NCBI GenBank assembly: GCA_025363715.1
Contig: JANYLR010000017.1
Coordinates: 1 to 47,217 of the forward strand
Length of the DNA stretch: 47,217 nt
Reading direction: 5' to 3'
Source: Holophagaceae bacterium
GTDB taxonomy: Bacteria; Acidobacteriota; Holophagae; Holophagales; Holophagaceae
Part shown: in pieces, positions 15,463 to 22,822 of the stretch
How positions within the stretch are numbered: position 1 is the first letter of the stretch
Layout: every line of letters starts with the position of its first letter
Notes under the pieces: generated by a model
Databases searched by the model: none
The model's input: the letters and a program-made list of their open reading frames with translations, nothing else
What the model was told of the DNA's origin: nothing
Made by a program: the position numbers and the translations under genes

Positions 15463-15732
15463 GAGCGTGTCCAAGTAATCGATAGGGGCTGCATTGATGG
15501 CAAAGGGTTTCCAGGCAAGGAAGTGGGCGCAGGGCGGTGCGGGTTCACCGTTCAAGCCCGGTGACGCAGCATGGGAGCCCTTTGCCATCAACCCTTTGGG
15601 CTGGGGCGGCAGCCGTCTGGATGCTGCGTCAGGCTCCTCGTCCTTGGAACCACCAAGGCCTTCGTCGCCTTCCTTGCCTCCCTCGGCTGGCGCCCCAGTG
15701 CAGCCCCCACCCATTACTTGGACACGCTCCTA
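15460..15732 (-). repeat. TIR repeat family A, copy 2 (273 bp), between clpP and hisC
   Basis: The ends are the same as in copy 1: TA, GGAGCGTGTCCAAGTAAT, and ATTACTTGGACACGCTCC, TA. The copy is inverted relative to 227-541 and lacks the extra 40 bases found there. Its left TA lies within the clpP stop codon, and the hisC ATG begins at 15733, directly after its right TA. A long inverted pair inside, TTGATGGCAAAGGG (about 15494) and CCCTTTGCCATCAA (about 15579), suggests a strongly folded RNA or DNA. Confidence 0.88.
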
Positions 15733-16860
15733 ATGAACACGGGGCTTTCCGGCGTTCCCAGCTTCGAGCAGCTGGCCCGGGTCCCGCTTTACGTGCCCGG
15801 CAAGCCCATCCAGGAAGTGCAGCGGGAACTGGGGCTCAACCGCATCGTCAAGCTCGCCTCCAATGAGAATCCCTGGGGCCCCACCGAAGCCGTGAAGGCC
15901 CGGGTGGCCTCGGTGATCGCCGGCTCCGAATTCGAAAGCCTGGGGCTCTATCCCGTCAGCGACGGTTTCTACCTCCGCAAGCGCATCGCCGAGCGCAAGG
16001 GCCTGCCCGTGGAACAGGTGGTGCTCGGCAACGGCAGCACCGAGATCCTGGAAATGATCGCCAAGGCGGCCTTCCTGGATGGCGGCAGCGCCGTCATCCC
16101 GAAGCACAGCTTTGCCATGTACGGCATCGCCACCCAGACGGCGGGGGGCCGGGTGATCGAGTCCCGGGCCTCGGCCACGGAACTGGACGTGGAGGATATC
16201 CTCCGCTCCGTGGCCCCGGATACGCGCCTGGTCTACCTCGCCCACCCCAACAACCCCACGGGCATCCGCATCGAGGGCGGCACCCTCCGGCACCTGGTGC
16301 GCCACCTGCGGGAGGATATCGTCCTGGTGGTGGACCAGGCCTACGCGGAATACGAGGAACCCGGCGAGTACCCGGACGCCGCTACCCTCCTGGGCGAGCG
16401 GCCCAACCTGCTGGTCCTCCACACCTTCTCCAAGATCCACGCCTTGGCAGGCCTGCGCATCGGGTACGGGCTCGGCTCCCCGGAACTGCTAAGCCTCCTG
16501 GAGCGGGTGCGGAGTCCCTTCAACACCAACCACCTGGCCCAGGCCGCCGCGGAAGTCGCGGTCCAGGATGTGGCCTTCGAGGCCTTCTGCCGGATGAAGA
16601 ACACCGAAGCCCGCGCGGCCTTCACGCTCGAGGCCGCGAAGCACCGCTGCAAGCTCACTGGCACCAGTGGCAACTTCGTCCTGCTGGAAACGGCCTACCT
16701 CGCGCCGGAGCTGTTCAAAGAGCTGCTCCAGCGAGGCGTGATCGTGCGGCCCATGCAGGGCTACGGCCTCCCCAACCACCTCCGCGTCACCCTCGGCAAA
16801 CCCGAGGAGATGCAAACCTTCTGGAACGCAGTCGGGCCCCTGCTCGATGGCGGTTGCTGA
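15733..16860 (+). CDS. hisC: Histidinol-phosphate aminotransferase
   Basis: The 375-aa protein is a PLP-dependent class I/II aminotransferase. It has KLASNENPWGP at its N-terminus, the Asn of HPNNPTG (about residue 174), DQAYAEY and the Schiff-base Lys234 in TFSKIHALAGLRIGYG. It transfers an amino group from glutamate to imidazole-acetol phosphate in histidine synthesis; aromatic or other aminotransferase activity cannot be excluded since no his genes are nearby. The frame is open upstream through the repeat to 15571, but the domain begins at MNTGLSGVPS. The start has no recognisable ribosome-binding site because the repeat end lies directly before it. Confidence 0.92.
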   Translation: MNTGLSGVPSFEQLARVPLYVPGKPIQEVQRELGLNRIVKLASNENPWGPTEAVKARVASVIAGSEFESLGLYPVSDGFYLRKRIAERKGLPVEQVVLGNGSTEILEMIAKAAFLDGGSAVIPKHSFAMYGIATQTAGGRVIESRASATELDVEDILRSVAPDTRLVYLAHPNNPTGIRIEGGTLRHLVRHLREDIVLVVDQAYAEYEEPGEYPDAATLLGERPNLLVLHTFSKIHALAGLRIGYGLGSPELLSLLERVRSPFNTNHLAQAAAEVAVQDVAFEAFCRMKNTEARAAFTLEAAKHRCKLTGTSGNFVLLETAYLAPELFKELLQRGVIVRPMQGYGLPNHLRVTLGKPEEMQTFWNAVGPLLDGGC

Positions 16861-18549
16861 TTGGTGCAGGTTCCGGTGGAGGTCCAGCGCTTGCGCGCCC
16901 TGCTGGCGCAGGGCGCGTCGGGGGCTTGCCGCGAGGGGCTCGAGGTACTCCGCTCCCGCTATCGCATGCATCCGTCGGCCTTCGACAGCGAGGCCATCGC
17001 GGCCCTGAAGGCTCTGGCTGCGGATCTGGAAGCGCCGCCCGACCTGGAAGCGGCACTCAAGGCCACCTTCGGCTACAGCACGTTCCGGCCTGGGCAGCGA
17101 ACCATCATCGAAGCCGTGCTTTCGGGCCGGGATGTGGTGGGCATCATGCCAACGGGGGCGGGCAAGTCCCTCACCTATCAGCTGCCGGCCCGGCTGCTGG
17201 GGGGCGTGACCCTGGTGGTCTCCCCCCTCATCGCGCTGATGAAGGACCAGGTGGATGCCCTCACTGAGGCGGGCCTGCGGGCCACCTTCCTGAACTCGAG
17301 CCTGAACGCAGAGGAACGCCGAGAACGCATCCGATCCCTGAAAAATGGCGAGCTGGAGCTGGTGTACGCGGCGCCAGAAGGGCTGGAGCTCTACCTGGCG
17401 GATCTGCTGCGCGAGGTGGATCTGCGCCTCATCGCCGTGGACGAGGCCCACTGCATCAGCCACTGGGGCCATGACTTCCGCCCGGCCTACCGGACCCTGG
17501 CGGGCCTGAAGCAGCGCTTCCCAAAGGTGCCGGTCCTCGCCCTCACGGCCACGGCCACGCCCGACGTGCGCCGGGACATCGCCGTCCAGCTGGAGATGCG
17601 GCAGCCGCTGGAGGTGCAGGGTTCCTTCTACCGTTCCAACCTGCGCATCAGCGCCTATCGCAAGGGGGTCGAGGGCCAGCCCCAGGTGCGCGAAGCCATG
17701 CTGCGCTTGGTCCTGGCCCGGCGAGGCGAGAGCGGCATCATCTACTGCCTGTCCCGGAAAGCCGTGGAAGCCACCGCCGCCTTCCTGTCCGCCGAGGGCC
17801 TCCGGGCCGCGGCCTACCACGCGGGCATGGATACGGCGGCGCGCTCCGCCGCCCAGGAGGCCTTCCAGCGCGATGACGTGGACGTCATCGTGGCCACCGT
17901 CGCCTTCGGCATGGGCATCGACAAGAGCAACATCCGCTACGTCATCCACCGGGACATGCCCAAGAGCGTGGAGGGCTGGTACCAGGAGATCGGCCGGGCG
18001 GGCCGGGATGGGGCCAACGCCGACTGCATCATGTTCTACGGCTGGGGGGATGTGCTCAGCTACGATCGCTTCACGGATGGCCTGGAGGCCGGCCTGGCCC
18101 AGGCCCAGCAGCGCCAGACCCGGGATCTTTTCCGGCTCGCGGAGTCCCCCCGCTGCCGGCACCAGGCCCTGCTGGCCCATTTCGGCGAGCGGATGGAGGC
18201 CTGCGGCAGTTCCTGCGATGTCTGCTCAGGGGCCGATCCGCTTCAGGCCGCGCCTTCGCCCGGGAAGGCCAAGCGCGGTTCGCCCCGGGGCTCCCGCCCG
18301 CCCCTGTCCGAGGGCGTGGTGGAAGGCGAGGAGACCCTCTATCGCGAGCTGAAGGCCCTGCGCAAGCAGCTGGCGGATGCCCGGGGGGTGCCCGCCTACG
18401 TGATCTTCAGTGATGCCACCCTGCAGCAGATGGCCCGGTTCCGGCCCGCCACCCCTGCCGAGTTCTTAGCCCTGAGCGGGGTGGGGCCGAAAAAGCTTCA
18501 GCAATACGGAGAGTATTTTCTCCGCCTCCTGGGACAATGGGGCCACTGA
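16861..18549 (+). CDS. recQ: RecQ-family ATP-dependent DNA helicase with HRDC domain
   Basis: The 562-aa protein has the RecQ helicase core: MPTGAGKS (about 96-103), [16 protein letters not shown] (DEAH at about 194-197), TATATPDV and EIGRAGRDG. The RecQ zinc module ([24 protein letters not shown]) follows at about 437-461. An HRDC domain fills about 490-562. The winged-helix RQC domain normally found between zinc and HRDC is replaced by a short Pro/Gly-rich linker. A 65-residue N-terminal helical extension precedes the core. It starts directly after the hisC stop with TTG (16861) or GTG (16864). RecQ unwinds DNA 3' to 5' in RecF-pathway recombination repair. Confidence 0.93.
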   Translation: MVQVPVEVQRLRALLAQGASGACREGLEVLRSRYRMHPSAFDSEAIAALKALAADLEAPPDLEAALKATFGYSTFRPGQRTIIEAVLSGRDVVGIMPTGAGKSLTYQLPARLLGGVTLVVSPLIALMKDQVDALTEAGLRATFLNSSLNAEERRERIRSLKNGELELVYAAPEGLELYLADLLREVDLRLIAVDEAHCISHWGHDFRPAYRTLAGLKQRFPKVPVLALTATATPDVRRDIAVQLEMRQPLEVQGSFYRSNLRISAYRKGVEGQPQVREAMLRLVLARRGESGIIYCLSRKAVEATAAFLSAEGLRAAAYHAGMDTAARSAAQEAFQRDDVDVIVATVAFGMGIDKSNIRYVIHRDMPKSVEGWYQEIGRAGRDGANADCIMFYGWGDVLSYDRFTDGLEAGLAQAQQRQTRDLFRLAESPRCRHQALLAHFGERMEACGSSCDVCSGADPLQAAPSPGKAKRGSPRGSRPPLSEGVVEGEETLYRELKALRKQLADARGVPAYVIFSDATLQQMARFRPATPAEFLALSGVGPKKLQQYGEYFLRLLGQWGH

Positions 18550-18734
18550 ACCTTGCCCAACGTGCGCCCGGACATCTGTCACAACCCGGATCATCGCCCA
18601 TTGAAATCAATGGATTTGCAGGGTCAATTGATCGAGTCAAGACTTGCGGGGGCGCTTGTTGGAAAGCTAGGGTAATAAAAGACATTTCACACTCACATGT
18701 CGTCTGATTTGGCCCCGGTATTGGAGGTGGGTAT

Positions 18735-20186
18735 ATGAGCATCGGTGAACGCGTCAGGGACCTCACCCGGCTGGTGTTCCAGCTGGGCAACAACTGGATG
18801 ACCCTGGCTGGTGCCGCGCTGACCACCAGCTCGGCCTTCGTGCTGGTCTGGTTCTGGTTCATGGAGCTCACCAGCGGCCGGTCGGTCCACCCCTATGCCG
18901 GCATCCTGCTCTTCCTCATCCTGCCGGCCCTGTTTCTTGTCGGCCTGGTCCTGATCCCGATCGGCATCCTCCGCCTGCGGCGCCAACGCAAGGCGTCCGG
19001 CGAGGCCCCCCTGCCCCTCCAGGCGGTGGACTTCAAGCATCCCGGCGTGCGCCGCCTGCTCACCGTGGTCGGCGTGCTCACCTTCATCAACGTGTCCATT
19101 CTGGGCACGGCCGGCCTCAAGGGCGTGGAGTACATGGACTCCAACCAGTTCTGCGGCCTCACCTGCCACACGGTGATGAGCCCGGAATACACCGCGTTCC
19201 TGGATTCCCCCCACTCCCGCGTGGGCTGCGCCCAGTGCCACATCGGCCATGGCGCCCCCGCCCTGGTGAAGGCCAAGATCTCGGGCACCCGGCAGCTCTT
19301 CGCGGTGGCCTTCGGCACCTACTCCCGACCCATCCCCAGTCCGGTCGAACACCTGCGCCCGGCCCGCGAGACCTGCGAGCAGTGCCACTGGCCGCAAAAG
19401 TTCACCAACGACAAGCTGATCGTCCGCACCAAGTTCGCCGAGGATGAAGCCAATACGCCGGCCACCAGTATCCTGCTGCTGAAGATCGGGGGCCATACGC
19501 CCAATGGCACCACCGGCATCCATGGCCGCCACCTTGATGCCATGGAGCGCATCAGCTACGTGACCACCGACGCCCGCCGCCAGGAGATCCCCAAGGTCAT
19601 CTACCGCGAGGAGAATGGCACCCTGACGGAGTACGTGACGGACGACTTCAAGAACCTGCCGAAAGAGAAGCTCGCGAAGGCGACCACCCGCGGCATGGAT
19701 TGCATCGACTGCCACAACCGGCCCACCCACGCCTTCCACCTGCCCGACCGCGCCGTGGACAAGGCCCTTGCCGACAAGCGCATGAGTGCCGAGCTGCCCT
19801 TCCTGAAGAAGAAGGCCCTCGAACTGCTCAAGGTTGTCTATGCCGATCAGAAGGTGGCTGCCGCCAAGATTCCCGTGGACCTGGCGGAGTACTACCGCAC
19901 CGCCTACCCCGAGATCTACAAGCAGAAGCGCGCCCAGGTGGACACGGCCGGCGAAGTGGTCAAGGCCATCTACCTGCGCAATGTCTTCCCCGAGATGAAG
20001 ATCACCTGGGGTACCCACCCCAACAACATCGGCCACGAAGAGGCCGTGGGCTGCTTCCGTTGCCATGACGGCAGCCACACTTCCGCTGACGGCCGCACCA
20101 TCAAGGGCGACTGCGATACCTGCCACACGATCCTGGCCCAGGACGAGAAGGATCCGAAGATCCTCAAGGACTTCGGCATGAAGTGA
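18735..20186 (+). CDS. ImcH-like NapC/NirT multiheme c-type cytochrome
   Basis: The 483-aa protein has three hydrophobic segments (about 22-42, 53-78 and 108-125) anchoring it in the inner membrane, then a periplasmic part. It has five CXXCH motifs (at about 165, 214, 323, 440 and 460) and one CX3CH motif, CGLTCH at 140-145. The first pair with HTVMSPEY and HSRVGCAQCH is the NapC/NirT signature. Size and layout recall ImcH of Geobacter, which passes electrons from menaquinol toward high-potential extracellular acceptors such as Fe(III); that role is inferred. A GGAGGTGGG site precedes the ATG at 18735. Confidence 0.88.
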   Translation: MSIGERVRDLTRLVFQLGNNWMTLAGAALTTSSAFVLVWFWFMELTSGRSVHPYAGILLFLILPALFLVGLVLIPIGILRLRRQRKASGEAPLPLQAVDFKHPGVRRLLTVVGVLTFINVSILGTAGLKGVEYMDSNQFCGLTCHTVMSPEYTAFLDSPHSRVGCAQCHIGHGAPALVKAKISGTRQLFAVAFGTYSRPIPSPVEHLRPARETCEQCHWPQKFTNDKLIVRTKFAEDEANTPATSILLLKIGGHTPNGTTGIHGRHLDAMERISYVTTDARRQEIPKVIYREENGTLTEYVTDDFKNLPKEKLAKATTRGMDCIDCHNRPTHAFHLPDRAVDKALADKRMSAELPFLKKKALELLKVVYADQKVAAAKIPVDLAEYYRTAYPEIYKQKRAQVDTAGEVVKAIYLRNVFPEMKITWGTHPNNIGHEEAVGCFRCHDGSHTSADGRTIKGDCDTCHTILAQDEKDPKILKDFGMK

Positions 20187-20221
20187 TGGAATGGCGCGGA
20201 GCGGCTATCCAGAATGATGGG

Positions 20222-20887
20222 ATGACCGCTTCCGCCCTTCCCCTCATCGCGATCGACGGCCCGTCTGGCGTGGGGAAATCCACCACCGCCAAGCGGGTCG
20301 CCGCGCGTCTGGGCTGGCAGTACCTCGATACCGGCGCCATGTACCGGGCCGCCGCCCTGGCCGTCCGCCGGGCCGGGATCGAGCTCTCGGATCGCGAGGC
20401 CCTGGAGCGCCTGCTGGCGGGCCTGGACCTCGCCCAGGACCAGGGCCGCATGTTCCTGGCGGGCGAGGATATCAGCGAGGCCATCCGGAGCCAGGAGGTC
20501 ACGCTCCTGGTCACGCCCGTGAGCGCCGACGCGCGGGTTCGCGAGGTGCTGGTGGATCAGCAGCGCCGCATTGGCGCCCGGGGCCGCTGGGTCGTGGATG
20601 GCCGCGACATCGGCACCGTGGTGTTCCCCGGTGCCTGCTGCAAGGTCTTCCTCACCGCCAGTCCCGAGGCCCGGGCCCAGCGGCGCTTCCTGGAACTCCA
20701 GGCCAAGGGGCAGTCCCCGGATTTCGCGGCCGTGCTGGCGGATCTGCTGCGGCGGGATACCGCCGACAGCACTCGGACCGCCTCGCCCCTTTGCAAGGCC
20801 GACGATGCCGTAGAACTGGATTCAAGCATCCTAAACCTGGATCAGGTCGTAGACTGGATCGTACAGCGGCATGCAGCCCATGCCTGA
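20222..20887 (+). CDS. cmk: Cytidylate kinase
   Basis: The 221-aa protein has the P-loop IDGPSGVGKST, the LDTGAMYRAAAL segment and VVDGRDIGTVVFP, which identify Cmk. It phosphorylates CMP and dCMP in pyrimidine nucleotide recycling. An upstream frame is open to 20183, overlapping the cytochrome stop, but the ATG at 20222 (MTASALPLIAIDGPSG) matches the usual Cmk start. It lies 35 bases after the cytochrome gene and may be cotranscribed with it. Confidence 0.94.
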   Translation: MTASALPLIAIDGPSGVGKSTTAKRVAARLGWQYLDTGAMYRAAALAVRRAGIELSDREALERLLAGLDLAQDQGRMFLAGEDISEAIRSQEVTLLVTPVSADARVREVLVDQQRRIGARGRWVVDGRDIGTVVFPGACCKVFLTASPEARAQRRFLELQAKGQSPDFAAVLADLLRRDTADSTRTASPLCKADDAVELDSSILNLDQVVDWIVQRHAAHA

Positions 20888-21151
20888 AGACCCTTCCTGC
20901 GCCTGGACCCGACGCGGAAAGGCTCAGATCAAGGATGTGCCAGACTGAGCCATTCAGGCCACAATCCGGCCCGAAGGTCTTTCAAGTCCTTTTGAATCTT
21001 CCTGATGAGAGCATCCATGTGCTGTGACCATTGCCCACAGGAGCGATGGGATACTTAGAGATTCAGGGCGGTCAGGTCCTTTTCTCTTGGTCTCTTCGAC
21101 CTTCAAAAGCCCCCTTGAGCCACCGATGCCAAAGAGGGCCAGGAGAACACC
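20888..21151 (+). other. 264-base gap between cmk and the ferredoxin-type gene
   Basis: No gene or tRNA is seen here. It is a likely promoter-bearing leader for the gene at 21152, but I cannot place a confident promoter; TTGCCC near 21034 is one weak -35 candidate. Confidence 0.4.
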
Positions 21152-21979
21152 ATGGAACGCCAGATCATCCGCATCGACGAGGAGAAGTGCGATGGTTGCG
21201 GGCTCTGCGCCCAGGGCTGCCCGGAGGGCGCGCTGCAGATGATCGATGGAAAAGCCCGGCTGGTTTCAGAGATCACCTGTGATGGCCTGGGCGCCTGCGT
21301 GGGGGATTGCCCCCTGGGCGCCATCGTCGTGGAGACGCGGGAGGCCGCTCCCTACGATGAACGCCTGACCCTCGACAACCTGATCCCCAAAGGGGCCAAC
21401 ACCCTCAAGGCCCACCTCAAGCACCTCCACGAACACAGCCAGACCACCTTCCTGAACCAGGCCCTCGCCTACCTCAGGGAACTCAACGTCGCCATCCCCG
21501 AGTACAAGGAGAAGACCATGAACCAGGGCTGCCCCGGCTCCGCCCCCCAGAACCTGCCCCGGGGCAACGCGAACCCCGTCGCCCAGGAAGGCCTGGTGAG
21601 CCAGCTCACCCACTGGCCCGTGCAACTGCACCTTATCTCACCCATGAACCCCGTGTTCGAAAAGGCGGACCTGCTCCTGGCCGCGGACTGCGTGGCCTTC
21701 GCCATGGCGGACTTCAACCAGCAGGCCTTGCCCGGGAAGAAACTCGCCATCGCCTGCCCGAAGCTGGACCAGAACCAGGACGTCTACCTGGACAAGCTCA
21801 CGGCCCTCATCGACGAGGCCAAAATCAACACCCTGACGGTGATGATCATGGAAGTCCCTTGCTGTGGAGGCCTCTTGCGCATGGCCCAGACAGCGGCCCA
21901 GCGCGCCACCCGCAAAGTGCCCATCAAGGCCGTCGTCATCGGCGTAGCTGGAGAACTCCGCCAGGAAGCCTGGGTCTAG
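21152..21979 (+). CDS. Ferredoxin-type 4Fe-4S protein with extra cysteine domain
   Basis: The 275-aa protein begins with a complete 4Fe-4S motif, CDGCGLCAQGCPEG. The second motif reads CDGLGACVGDCPLG, where the usual second cysteine is a leucine, so only three canonical ligands remain. A linker (about 80-125) leads to a C-terminal domain with NQGCPGSAP and MEVPCCGGLLRMAQ. Proteins of this layout occur beside anaerobic redox enzymes and hybrid-cluster proteins, but no such partner is adjacent. A role as an electron carrier or redox sensor is plausible; I do not know a named function. An AGGAGA site precedes the ATG. Confidence 0.8.
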   Translation: MERQIIRIDEEKCDGCGLCAQGCPEGALQMIDGKARLVSEITCDGLGACVGDCPLGAIVVETREAAPYDERLTLDNLIPKGANTLKAHLKHLHEHSQTTFLNQALAYLRELNVAIPEYKEKTMNQGCPGSAPQNLPRGNANPVAQEGLVSQLTHWPVQLHLISPMNPVFEKADLLLAADCVAFAMADFNQQALPGKKLAIACPKLDQNQDVYLDKLTALIDEAKINTLTVMIMEVPCCGGLLRMAQTAAQRATRKVPIKAVVIGVAGELRQEAWV

Positions 21980-22056
21980 GGCAGAGCTTCGCCGGCGCGA
22001 GCCCCCGGGGGAAACCCTGAGACAATCGACGCTCACCTGGCTCCGCAGGCTCCCAA

Positions 22057-22603
22057 GTGATTCCTCTTCCCCTGGCCCTTCAAGCAGCACTAGATGAGCC
22101 CTGGCGCCCCGTGGGTACGGCGGGGCTCGTGGCAGCGTCCGTCGGATTCAGCCTCCTCTTCATACTGGCCCTCGGTGCCGAGCAGGGTTGGGTTCCCCTG
22201 CTGGATGGCGTGAACCTCCTCTTCCACGAGGCCGGGCATCCCCTCTTCGGCCTCTTCGGCTGGGAGCACTCACGGTCCTGGGGGGCACCCTCATGCAGCT
22301 GCTGGTGCCCCTCGGGGTGGCGGGCTCCTTTCTGGTGCGCCGTGATACGGTCGGGGTCGCCGTCGCCGGTGTGTGGACCTTCGAGAATCTCCTGAACACG
22401 CCCACTACGTGGCCGATGCCCGGGCCCAGGCACTGCCCCTGGTGGGCGGCGGCGAGCACGACTGGGCCGATCTCCTGGGCCGCTGGAGTTGCCTGGCCCA
22501 GGACACCGCCATAGCCCAAGTCATCCGGACTTTCGGCTGGCTGGGCATGCTCGCCTGCTGGGCCTGGCTGGTGTGGCGCTGGCATGTCGCACGACAGGCC
22601 TGA
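22057..22603 (+). pseudogene. Frameshifted membrane protein with HEAGH motif
   Basis: Three reading frames join to make one plausible membrane protein. Frame 1 from the GTG at 22057 gives a transmembrane segment and LLDGVNLLFHEAGHPLFGLF; near 22262 the sequence continues in another frame as LTVLGGTLMQLLVPLGVAGS; near 22395 it moves to the third frame as HYVADARAQALPLVGGGEHD and ends in a final helix with a stop at 22603. The HEAGH motif recalls site-2-protease-like zinc peptidases. Two frameshifts mean it is a pseudogene unless both are sequencing errors. It directly abuts the left boundary of the island at 22.6 kb. Confidence 0.75.
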
Positions 22604-22622
22604 GCCCTAGGGCCGTTCCGTG

Positions 22623-22662
22623 CGCATAAAATGGGCGCCAAAAGTGGCGCCCATTTTATGCG
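22623..22662 (+). terminator. 17-bp perfect hairpin, left boundary of the island
   Basis: CGCATAAAATGGGCGCC (22623-22639) pairs perfectly with GGCGCCCATTTTATGCG (22646-22662) around AAAAGT. It can terminate both the pseudogene and the helicase gene arriving from the right. Its AAAATGGGCGC core recurs in the hairpin at 27163-27201. Confidence 0.8.
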
Positions 22663-22822
22663 TAAGAATGGCTGTAGTTATTCTCCCTGGTGGCCAGCCC
22701 CGCTGCTTGGCATTTGGAGCCTTTTTGGCCTGGTTTTAGAATGGGCGTATCTTGGCAGACTCGGAATGCCAACCATATTTGCCTGGAATTTCGAAGAACT
22801 GGTTTCGAAGGTGATTCCCAAC

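Noticed and set aside
15571..15732. 54-residue N-terminal extension of HisC read through the repeat
   Set aside because: The peptide is repeat-derived and the aminotransferase domain begins at 15733. It remains formally possible because the true start lacks a ribosome-binding site.
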